From Sinosporangium album (lineage in GTDB: Bacteria > Actinomycetota > Actinomycetes > Streptosporangiales > Streptosporangiaceae), in contig NZ_FNCN01000011.1 of the NCBI RefSeq assembly GCF_900100605.1, positions 181,766 to 245,765 on the forward strand: 64,000 nt of DNA, read 5' to 3'. The notes beneath the pieces are model-generated. The model saw only the letters and a list, made by a program, of their open reading frames with translations. It searched no databases and was not told the origin of the DNA. The position numbers and the translations under genes were made by a program. Below are positions 24,257 to 31,798 of this stretch, piece by piece (position 1 is the stretch's first letter; every line of letters begins with the position of its first letter).

Positions 24257-25647
24257 TCAGCGTCGACGTGCCGATCCCCGCCGCAGACGGCGGCCCCCTG
24301 CCGGCCGACGTGTTCCTCCCCGCGCGCCTGCCGGCGCCGGTCGTCGTCGTGCGCACGCCGTACGGCACGCCGCCCCTCTGGCCGGAGGCCGCGGTGCTCG
24401 CGGAGGCGGGCGCGGCGGTCGTCCTGCAGGACCTGCGCGGCCGCTACCGCTCCCCGGGCGAGTTCGTCCCCGGCGCGGACGAGAGCCGCGACGGCCGCGC
24501 CGCCCTCGACTGGATCGCGGCCCGGGACTGGTCCGACGGCACCGCCCTGCTGTACGGCACGGCCTACGAGGCGTACGCCGCATGGTGCGCCGCCGACCAC
24601 CCGTCCGTGCGCGGCGTCGTGAGCAGGCAGCCGTGGCCCGGCGGCCCGCCCGCCATGGACGACGAGCTGTGGTGGCGCACCGAGCTCGGCACGGGCCGCC
24701 ACCTGCGGCCCGGCCTCTACGACCTCGCCCTCGCCCGCGACCCCGACCTGCGCGGCGTCCTGGCCGATCCCGCGAGCTGGCCGGTCGCGCCGGGCCCCTG
24801 GCCTCCCACCCCCAGCACGTGGAAGGCGCAGGCCCGCCGTGCCCTGACCCGGGTGCGCGGGGCGCACGTGCCGAGCCTCCACCTGGGGAGCTGGTACTGC
24901 GGTTCGGCGACCACCACCCTGCGGCAGGCCGCGCTCGCCCGCGACGCCACGGTCGTCATGGGCGGGTGGGCCTCGCCGCTGACCCACCGGCTGAGCCCCG
25001 AGTGCGCCATCGAGGTGCCCGACGGCGACGACCCCCGCGACCTGGCGCTGTCCTTCCTGGCCGCCCTCGCCGCCAAGCAGGACCCGCGAAAGGCCGTCGG
25101 GGACCGCCTGCTGACCCTCGGGGCGGGACGGTGGGACGACACCAGCCCGCTGCCGCCGCCCGCTCCGGCCCTCGACCCGGCGCCGCTCCGGCCGGCCACC
25201 GCCCGCAGCACGCTGCGCCACGACCCCGCCGACCCCTACCCGTCGCTGCCGCACTCGGCCGACCTGTCGGTGATCGGCGGACGCGACGACGTCGTACGGC
25301 TGGCGGCGCACCCGCCGGTCCGCTGGTACGGCGCGGCGCGGCTGCGCTGCCGCGTCACCGCCGACGCGCCGGTGGAGCTGGTGGCCACGGTGGTCCACGA
25401 GCGGCCCGGCGGCGCGCGCGTACGGCTCTGCGACGGGACCGCGCCGATCTCCGCGGGCACCCAGGACGCCACCGTGCGCCTGGCGCCCGTCGCCGTGGAC
25501 CTGCCCGAGGGGCACGTGCTGCACGTGGAGCTGACCGCGGGCCGCCACCCCCGCCACCGCGCGCCCGGCCGGGCGCTCACCCTCACCGTCGAGCTCGACC
25601 CCGGCACGGCCCTGCTGGTGCCGCGACCGCGGAAGGAGTCACCGTGA
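24253..25647 (+). CDS. CocE/NonD-family hydrolase homologue lacking the catalytic Ser
   Basis: 464 residues from GTG 24253. Family features of S15/CocE alpha/beta hydrolases are clear: V-R-T-P-Y-G (residues 34-38), QDLRGRYRSPGEF (59-71), D-x-W-I-A-A-R-D-W-S-D-G, and a C-terminal jelly-roll-like part with LRCRVTADAPVEL. The nucleophile elbow, G-x-S-Y in the family, reads G-T-A-Y here (102-105), so the serine is Ala 104. Unless another residue takes over, it cannot form an acyl-enzyme; it may be a scaffold or binding partner for the peptide, or use a different chemistry. Embedded by 4-base overlaps between the RRE/E1 and YcaO genes. Confidence 0.82.
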   Translation: MISVDVPIPAADGGPLPADVFLPARLPAPVVVVRTPYGTPPLWPEAAVLAEAGAAVVLQDLRGRYRSPGEFVPGADESRDGRAALDWIAARDWSDGTALLYGTAYEAYAAWCAADHPSVRGVVSRQPWPGGPPAMDDELWWRTELGTGRHLRPGLYDLALARDPDLRGVLADPASWPVAPGPWPPTPSTWKAQARRALTRVRGAHVPSLHLGSWYCGSATTTLRQAALARDATVVMGGWASPLTHRLSPECAIEVPDGDDPRDLALSFLAALAAKQDPRKAVGDRLLTLGAGRWDDTSPLPPPAPALDPAPLRPATARSTLRHDPADPYPSLPHSADLSVIGGRDDVVRLAAHPPVRWYGAARLRCRVTADAPVELVATVVHERPGGARVRLCDGTAPISAGTQDATVRLAPVAVDLPEGHVLHVELTAGRHPRHRAPGRALTLTVELDPGTALLVPRPRKESP

Positions 25648-27047
25648 GCGTCGCCGTGAGTCCGCTGGTGGACGAGCGCACCGGGCTGATCACCCGCGTC
25701 GACCGGGCCGAGCCGCCGCCCTGGTGGCCCGACGGGCTCGCCGTCTACTCCACCTCGGTGGGGGCGGTCTCCCGCCACCTGCCGTGGCCCGCCGACCGGG
25801 TCTCCACCGGAACCGCGTTCAATGACCCGGAGCGCGCCAGGATCGGGGCGATCGGCGAGGCCGTCGAACGGTACTGCGGCAACTTCATCCCCGCCGGGCT
25901 GCGCCGCTCGTCCTACGCGGACCTCGTCCGGGCGGGGGAACGGGCCGTCGACCCCGCCTCCCTCGCGCTCTACTCGGCGGCGCAGTACGCCGAACCGGGA
26001 TGCCCCTTCACCCGGTTCACACCGGACCTGCCGGTGCTGTGGAGCCGCGGCGTGACGCTCGGCCGCGACGAGTCCGAGATCTGGGTGCCGTCCTCCCTCG
26101 CCTACATCAACTACGCCCAGCCGCCGCGCGAGGCCGAACCGCTCACCAACTTCGTCATGCTCGCCGGCATCGCCGCAGGGCCCGACCTGCGGGCCTCCCG
26201 GGCCGCCGCGCTGGAGGAGGTCATCGAACGCGACGCGACGGTGATCTGGTGGGCCAACCGCCTGCCCGCCGCGCCGGTCGGACTCGACGACCCGCGGCTG
26301 GCCCACCTGCTGCGCCCCGCGCCCGACCTCGGGGAGGGGTGGGGGCACGCCGTCGGCGGCGGGGACGACCTGAGCTACCGGGTCGTCGCCCTCCCCACGG
26401 TCTTCGACGTGGCGGTGATCGGCGTCCTGCTGCGCGACCCCGTGCTCGACCTGTCGGTGTTCGGGGTGGCCGCCCGCCCCGACCCGGCCGCCGCCGTCGC
26501 CAAGGCCCTCGCCGAGGCGGTCACCCTGCGCGTGTACGCCCTCGGGCTGCTCGAACCCGGCGGCGCCATCTGGCGGGCGGTGGCCGACGGCGACCTCGAC
26601 CCCGGCCTGTTCCACCCCCACCGCGCCGACCGCGCCTACGCCTCCTCCTACCGCGCCGACTTCCGCGACGTGGTCGACCTGGCGTGCCACAGCCAGATCT
26701 GGCTGGACCCGGCGATGGGCGGACACCTGGCCCCGATCACCGCCGAGGGGCCGCCCGTCGCGCTGGACCGCCTGCCCGCCGTCACGGGCGACGTCTACCA
26801 CGCCTACCTCGACCGCCTGGCCGCCGCAGGGTTGGCGGCCCACGCCGTGGACCTCACCACCCCTGACGTCGCCGCCGCCGGCCTGCGCGTCAGCCGGGTC
26901 GTCGTCCCCGGGGCCTACTCCAACGCGCCCGCCGCCTTCCCGCTCCTCGGCGGCACCCGCCTGTACGACGACCCGGTACGGCTCGGCCTGCGCGCCGAGC
27001 CCCTCGCCGAAGCCGACGTCAACTTCGTCCCCCTGCCGCACACGTGA
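25644..27047 (+). CDS. YcaO-family peptide cyclodehydratase-like enzyme 1
   Basis: 467 residues from GTG 25644, preceded by GGAAGGAG and overlapping the previous stop by GTGA. YcaO ATP-binding signatures are present: GEAVER (71-76) with the preceding A-I, and the second acidic motif EEVIERD (191-197) after GIAAGPDLRASRAAAL; later V-x-K-A-L-A-E-A-V-T and a C-terminal Pro-containing end. YcaO enzymes phosphorylate backbone amides to make azolines, thioamides or amidines. No TfuA (thioamidation) and no flavin dehydrogenase (azole formation) is encoded nearby, so azoline or amidine products from Ser/Thr are favoured. Cytosolic; works with the neighbouring RRE/E1-like protein. Confidence 0.9.
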   Translation: MSVAVSPLVDERTGLITRVDRAEPPPWWPDGLAVYSTSVGAVSRHLPWPADRVSTGTAFNDPERARIGAIGEAVERYCGNFIPAGLRRSSYADLVRAGERAVDPASLALYSAAQYAEPGCPFTRFTPDLPVLWSRGVTLGRDESEIWVPSSLAYINYAQPPREAEPLTNFVMLAGIAAGPDLRASRAAALEEVIERDATVIWWANRLPAAPVGLDDPRLAHLLRPAPDLGEGWGHAVGGGDDLSYRVVALPTVFDVAVIGVLLRDPVLDLSVFGVAARPDPAAAVAKALAEAVTLRVYALGLLEPGGAIWRAVADGDLDPGLFHPHRADRAYASSYRADFRDVVDLACHSQIWLDPAMGGHLAPITAEGPPVALDRLPAVTGDVYHAYLDRLAAAGLAAHAVDLTTPDVAAAGLRVSRVVVPGAYSNAPAAFPLLGGTRLYDDPVRLGLRAEPLAEADVNFVPLPHT

Positions 27048-28447
27048 GAGCCGCCATGCCGCCGCCCGTCCCGCCCTCCCCCTCGCCCTCCGTCCCGCCG
27101 TCCGCCGTGCCGCCTCCGGCCCTGCCGCCGTCCGTCCTCCCGGCACCCGCCGTGCCGCCGCCCGCCACCGCCCCCGACGAACGCACCGGGCTCGTGACCC
27201 GGCTGCTGGAACGGCGGAGCCACGGCGTCCTGCACACCGCGACAGCCGTACTCGCCGACACGGGAGCCTTCGCGCACCCGCAGGGCAACCCCACCGTGGG
27301 CGGAGCCTCGTTCAGCGACCCGGCGCGGGCCCGGGCCCGCGCGCTGGGCGAGGCCGCGGAGAGATACGCCGGGCACCTCGTCGCCGGCGGGCGGCTGCGC
27401 CGTACGAGCTGGGAGCGGCTCGTCGGCGGCGGAGCCGACGCCGTGGACCCGGCGGCGCTCGCCCTGTACGGCTCCGCCCAGCACAAGCGTCCGGGGTTCC
27501 CGTTCGCCGGGCTGCGCCGTACGGACGTCGTGGACTGGGTCGCCGGGCGCGACGGGGACGGGCGGGCCGTCTGGGTGCCCGCGTCGCTGGTATGGCTCGC
27601 ACCAGGGGAGCACGCCGCCGTGCGCGGCCGTCCCGCACACCTGCCCGTCGCCGCGGGGATCGCGGCGGGCCCGTCGCTGCGGGCCGCGCGTGAGGCGGCG
27701 CTCGCGGAGGTGGTGGAACGGCACGCGCTGGCGACCGCGTGGTACGGCGGCGGCGTGTTCCCGCGGCTGCCCGACCCTCCGCTGCCCCGCCCCCGCGACG
27801 TGGAGCTGAGCCTGCACGCGGTCCCGAACATGCTGCGCGCTCCCGTGGTGCTGTGCCTCGCGCAACGCGCCGACGGGCTCCTCGGGGTCGGCTGCTCGCT
27901 GGCCGCGGGCGCCGCGGCCTCGGCCCGCAAAGCGGCGGCCGAGGCACTGCAGTCGCTGGACGCCGTGGACGAGATCGTCGGCGGAATCCCCGAGTGGGAG
28001 CGGCCGCACGGCGCTCTCGCGCCGCACCGCGCGGACCGCCGCTACGCCGACTTCTACGCCGCCGACCTCAGCGACGCGACCGACCTGGTGTGCACCCTGC
28101 AGCTCTTGGCCGACCCGCGTGTCGCCGACGCCGTGCGCGCCCGGATCCTCCGCCCGGAAGGCGGCACCGGCTCCGCCGCGGACCTGGCTCCGTGGCACGC
28201 GCCGGACAGCGCGTGGCTCCGGGACCGGGAGCCGGGCCGCGCCCTCGCACGGCGCGGCCTGCGGCCGGTCTCCGTCGACCTCACCACCCCCGACCTGGCG
28301 GCCGTCGGGCTCGCGGTCGCCCGGGTGGTGGTGCCCGGGCTGCGCTCCACCGGGCCCGCCGCCTTCCCCTTCCTCGGCGACGGCGCAGACCCCCTGCCCT
28401 CCCTCCCGCCCGACCCCTTCGACGGACTGCCGGTGCCCCATGCCTGA
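27044..28447 (+). CDS. YcaO-family enzyme 2
   Basis: 467 residues from GTG 27044 (GTGA overlap). Paralogue of the preceding YcaO with the same order of motifs: GEAAER (102-107), GIAAGPSLRAAREAAL then AEVVERH (221-227), in which the usual final Asp is His. Residues 5-44 are a Pro-rich extension not found in the first copy; an internal start near P-D-E-R-T-G-L is conceivable. Tandem YcaO genes suggest two modifications, or one active and one helper subunit. Keeping the Glu/Arg ATP-binding residues argues that it still binds nucleotide. Confidence 0.88.
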   Translation: MRAAMPPPVPPSPSPSVPPSAVPPPALPPSVLPAPAVPPPATAPDERTGLVTRLLERRSHGVLHTATAVLADTGAFAHPQGNPTVGGASFSDPARARARALGEAAERYAGHLVAGGRLRRTSWERLVGGGADAVDPAALALYGSAQHKRPGFPFAGLRRTDVVDWVAGRDGDGRAVWVPASLVWLAPGEHAAVRGRPAHLPVAAGIAAGPSLRAAREAALAEVVERHALATAWYGGGVFPRLPDPPLPRPRDVELSLHAVPNMLRAPVVLCLAQRADGLLGVGCSLAAGAAASARKAAAEALQSLDAVDEIVGGIPEWERPHGALAPHRADRRYADFYAADLSDATDLVCTLQLLADPRVADAVRARILRPEGGTGSAADLAPWHAPDSAWLRDREPGRALARRGLRPVSVDLTTPDLAAVGLAVARVVVPGLRSTGPAAFPFLGDGADPLPSLPPDPFDGLPVPHA

Positions 28448-28565
28448 ACCGCCCCCTGGGACCTGGACCGCCCCGGCCCCAAGGCCTGCCGCCGCCGCGG
28501 CGGCGGAGCACATCGACACCCCCGCGGGCAGCGCGGGAAGCACGAAGGAGAACCACGCCCGATGA
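28440..28565 (+). CDS. 41-residue linking ORF
   Basis: An ATG at 28440 overlaps the end of YcaO 2 and its TGA overlaps the ATG of the binding-protein gene at 28562, bridging an otherwise 114-base gap. The peptide is Pro/Ala-rich (MPEPPPGTW, A-A-A-A-A-A-E-H-I-D) and looks uninformative. It may exist only to couple translation. Low confidence as a gene product. Confidence 0.28.
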   Translation: MPEPPPGTWTAPAPRPAAAAAAEHIDTPAGSAGSTKENHAR

Positions 28566-29539
28566 CCGCACGGATGCCAGTCGCCGCAGGGGCGCTCGCC
28601 ATGGTCCTGCTCGCCGGATGCGGAGGGGGACAGGACACGAGCGCCGCCGAGCCCGGGACGCCACCGGCCGCCTCGGCCTCCGCCGGCGGGCCGGTCCAGG
28701 TGGACAACTGCGGAACGACCTATACCTACGGTGCGCCGCCCGAGCGGATCGTCACCTCCAGCACGGTCGCCACCGAGGTCGTGCTCGCGCTGGGGCTGAA
28801 GGACCGGATGGCGGGCACCGTCGCCGCCAAGGACATCCTCCCGCAGTACGCCCCCGACCTGGCGGGGGTCAGGGTCGTCGCCGAATCCGCGTTCCCGCCC
28901 CCGTCGCGGGAGGTCGTCTACGCGGCGAACCCCGACCTGGTGGTGAGCGGCTACCCCGACGACTACGGCCCCAAGGCCATGGGGGACCGGGCGCGGCTCC
29001 AGAAGGACGGCGTCAACACCTACCTGCTGTCGGCGAGCTGCCCCGGCCACACCGCCACCGTCGAGGACACCTACGGCGACCTGCGCCGGCTTGGCAAGGT
29101 CTTCGGCGTCGAGGCCAGGGCCGAACAGCTCGCCGCCGCGCTCAAGGCCGAGGTCGACGCGGTCGTCCCGCGCAGCCCCGCCGTGCGGGTGTTCGACTAC
29201 GCGGGAGGCAAGGAGAAGCCGATGACGACCGGGTCGACCGCGATGTACGGCGACCTGGTCAGGCGGGCCGGCGGCGTGGACATCTTCCCCGAGGTCACCG
29301 AGTTCGGCCAGGTCGGTTGGGAGGAGGTCGTCAACCGCGACCCCGAGGTCATCGTCGTGGAGGACCAGGTGTTCGAGCCCGCCGCGAAGTCGATCGCCTG
29401 GATGCGCTCCTACGCGCCGATCAAGAACGTGACGGCGGTCAAGGAGAACCGGTTCGTCGTGGTGCCGGTGAACGACCTGCAGCCCGGGCTGCGCAGCGGC
29501 CGGGCCCTCAAGGCCCTGGCCGAGGGCTTCGCCAGGTGA
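28562..29539 (+). CDS. Metallophore-binding lipoprotein of the RiPP operon
   Basis: 325 residues from ATG 28562. Signal peptide with lipobox LLAGC (Cys 20). PF01497 fold: V-D-N-C-G-T-T-Y-T-Y, then P-E-R-I-V, N-P-D-L-V-V-S-G-Y, a Y-G-D-L-R-R-L-G-K-V-F-G-V-E helix and W-E-E-V-V-N-R-D-P-E-V-I-V-V. The paired Cys (DNCG and SASC) match the binding protein at 5946-6953, so both transporters belong to one subfamily. Its place in the RiPP operon suggests that it recaptures the metal-loaded modified peptide. Confidence 0.92.
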   Translation: MTARMPVAAGALAMVLLAGCGGGQDTSAAEPGTPPAASASAGGPVQVDNCGTTYTYGAPPERIVTSSTVATEVVLALGLKDRMAGTVAAKDILPQYAPDLAGVRVVAESAFPPPSREVVYAANPDLVVSGYPDDYGPKAMGDRARLQKDGVNTYLLSASCPGHTATVEDTYGDLRRLGKVFGVEARAEQLAAALKAEVDAVVPRSPAVRVFDYAGGKEKPMTTGSTAMYGDLVRRAGGVDIFPEVTEFGQVGWEEVVNRDPEVIVVEDQVFEPAAKSIAWMRSYAPIKNVTAVKENRFVVVPVNDLQPGLRSGRALKALAEGFAR

Positions 29540-29546
29540 CTCCCGC

Positions 29547-30752
29547 GTGAAGGACGCCCGCGTCAAGAACGACGTCACCGCGGAAGACGCCGCCGCCGGT
29601 GCCTCAGACGCCGCCGCAGGGACCGCCGGGACCGCCGCGGCGCGGGAGGCGCCGACACCGCGCGGGGGAGCGCCGCGGGCGGGGGCGCCGCGCCCCGGGG
29701 CGTGGCGGCTCTCCCTGTCGGGAGCGGTCGGCCTGCTCGCCCTGGCCCTCGGCGTGTCCCTGGTCGCGGCGGTGGGTCTCGGGCCCGTGGCCATCCCGTT
29801 CGCCGAGGTCTGGTCCATGATCGCCGACGCGTGGTGGCCGGGCGCGGCCACCGGCCCGCCGACCGGCCCGCTCGCCACCATCGTGCTGGACATCCGCCTG
29901 CCCCGCGTGCTGCTGGGCGCCGTCGTCGGCGCCGGGCTGGCGGTCACCGGCGCGGTCATGCAGGGAGTGCTACGCAACCCCCTCGCCGACCCCTATCTGA
30001 TCGGCGCCAGCTCGGGAGCCTCGCTCGGAGCCGTCCTCGCCCTGCTGTCGGGCGCGGCCGGGGCGGGCTCCTGGGCGGGCTCCTGGTTCGGGGCGCTCTC
30101 CCTGCCGCTGTCCGCCTTCGCCGGGGCGATGGCGACGTTTGCCCTGGTCGTGCTCCTGGCCCGCCGAGGCGGGCAGCTCGCCACCACCCGCCTCATCCTC
30201 TCCGGGGTGGCGGTGGCGGCCCTCGCCGAGGCCGTCACGAGCTTCATCGTGCTCAGCTCGCCCGAGGCCCAACTCCGTTCGGCCCTGTTCTGGACCCTCG
30301 GCGGGCTGTCGGGAACCCAGTGGAGCGACCTGTGGGCGCCCACCGCGGTCGTCCTCGGCGCCGCGGCGTGGTTCTGGACGCGCGCCGGCCTGCTCAACGC
30401 GCTCGTCCTCGGCGAGGAGGGGGCCACCAGCCTCGGCGTCGAGGTCAACCGCGTCCGTTGGCGGCTCATCGCCGTCTGCGCGGTCACCGTCGGCGCGGTG
30501 GTGTCGGTGAGCGGCGGCATCGGTTTCGTCGCGCTCATGGTGCCGCACGCCGTACGGATGCTCGTGGGCGGCGACAACCGCTGGGTGCTTCCCGTGAGCG
30601 CCCTCGGCGGGGCGCTGCTCATGGTGTGGGTGGACGTGGGCGCACGCATGCTCAACCAGCCCGACGAGATCCCCATCGGCGTCATCACCGCGGTGCTCGG
30701 TGCGCCGTTCTTCCTGGCCCTCCTCTCCCGCTCCGATCGGAGAACCCTGTGA
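29547..30752 (+). CDS. Metallophore ABC permease of the RiPP operon (FecCD family)
   Basis: 401 residues from GTG 29547, seven bases after the binding-protein stop. The first 50 residues are Ala/Pro/Arg-rich and poorly conserved; the membrane domain starts near WRLSLSGAVGLL. FecCD marks: R-L-P-R-V-L-L-G-A-V-V-G-A-G-L-A-V-T-G-A-V-M-Q-G, A-D-P-Y-L-I-G-A-S-S-G-A-S-L-G-A, and G-G-I-G-F-V-A-L-M-V-P-H near the ATPase contact. About ten helices. Partner of the next gene. Confidence 0.93.
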   Translation: MKDARVKNDVTAEDAAAGASDAAAGTAGTAAAREAPTPRGGAPRAGAPRPGAWRLSLSGAVGLLALALGVSLVAAVGLGPVAIPFAEVWSMIADAWWPGAATGPPTGPLATIVLDIRLPRVLLGAVVGAGLAVTGAVMQGVLRNPLADPYLIGASSGASLGAVLALLSGAAGAGSWAGSWFGALSLPLSAFAGAMATFALVVLLARRGGQLATTRLILSGVAVAALAEAVTSFIVLSSPEAQLRSALFWTLGGLSGTQWSDLWAPTAVVLGAAAWFWTRAGLLNALVLGEEGATSLGVEVNRVRWRLIAVCAVTVGAVVSVSGGIGFVALMVPHAVRMLVGGDNRWVLPVSALGGALLMVWVDVGARMLNQPDEIPIGVITAVLGAPFFLALLSRSDRRTL

Positions 30753-31543
30753 CCGACCCGGCGGCCCTGCGGATCGAGGACGTGCACTGGGCGCCGGGGG
30801 GCCGGCCCGTCCTGCGCGGCGTCGGCCTCACCGTCGAGCCGGGCGAGATCGTCGGCCTGCTCGGCCCCAACGGCAGCGGCAAGTCCAGCCTGCTGCGCTG
30901 CGTCTACCGCCGGCAGCGGCCCGACCGCGGCACGGTGCGTGTCGACGGGGCCGACGTCTGGGCGGTGCCCGCCCTGCGGGTGGCCCGACGCGTCGCCGCC
31001 GTCACCCAGGAGTCCCCGGCCGACCTGGAGAACCACGTCGAGCAGATCGTGGCCCTCGGCCGCACCCCCTACCTGGGGGCCCTCGGCCGCCTGACGGCCC
31101 GGGAGCGCGAGCTGATCGGCTCGGCCATGGCGCGCTGCGACATCGCCCACCTGGCGCGCCGCGCCTACGCGAGCCTGTCCGGCGGCGAACGCCGCCGGGT
31201 CCAGCTCGCCCGGGCCTTCGTGCAGGAGCCCGGGCTGCTCGTCCTGGACGAGCCCACCAACCACCTCGACCTGCGCCACCAGGTGCAACTCCTCCGGGTG
31301 ATCGGCGACCTCGGGGTCACGGTGATCGCCGCGCTCCACGACCTGCAACTGGCCGCCGCCGCGTGCGACCGCCTGGTCGTCCTCCACGATGGACGCCTGG
31401 TGGCGGAGGGCCCGCCCCGGGAGGTCGTCACCCAGCGCCTGCTGGACGAGGTGTACGGTGTGGCCGCCGACGTCGGCCCCGGTCCCGACGGCCTGCCCCG
31501 GGTCGGCCTCCGCCTCCCCGCCAGAAGGACGGCGGCGGGATGA
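30749..31543 (+). CDS. Metallophore ABC ATPase of the RiPP operon
   Basis: 264 residues from GTG 30749 (GTGA overlap). Walker A GPNGSGKSS (39-47), Q in V-T-Q-E-S, signature LSGGERRRV, Walker B LLVLDEPTNHLD and switch A-L-H-D-L are complete. Same length and architecture as the ATPase at 6950-7744. Last gene of the operon; the next 255 bases hold no clear gene and a short direct repeat (GGATGACAGCGG twice near 31540). Confidence 0.93.
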   Translation: MTDPAALRIEDVHWAPGGRPVLRGVGLTVEPGEIVGLLGPNGSGKSSLLRCVYRRQRPDRGTVRVDGADVWAVPALRVARRVAAVTQESPADLENHVEQIVALGRTPYLGALGRLTARERELIGSAMARCDIAHLARRAYASLSGGERRRVQLARAFVQEPGLLVLDEPTNHLDLRHQVQLLRVIGDLGVTVIAALHDLQLAAAACDRLVVLHDGRLVAEGPPREVVTQRLLDEVYGVAADVGPGPDGLPRVGLRLPARRTAAG

Positions 31544-31798
31544 CAGCGGGATGACAGCGGGCTCCCTGTTCCCCGCCGTTGCGCCCGTGGCACGGCGTCG
31601 AAGCCGATCACGCTGTTCCCGTGGCGGTGCGGCTCAGGGGCGCCGCCCGGGGCGTGCGGGGTAGCCTGGGTGTCACCGGCCGTGTGGGCCAGGTCACTCG
31701 ACGATCATGAAGGGGCTGGCCGGGGCATCTTCCTCTCGCGGTTATGTTGTGTGCGCACGCAAGAAAATTGAGCGCGTTTCGCAGGAGGGGACGGGGAC

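Noticed and set aside
26915..29977. 1020-residue open frame on the minus strand across the YcaO 2 and binding-protein genes
   Set aside because: It is antisense to well-supported genes, has no domain motifs, is Gly/Arg/Val repetitive, and is the expected shadow of codon-biased high-GC coding DNA.
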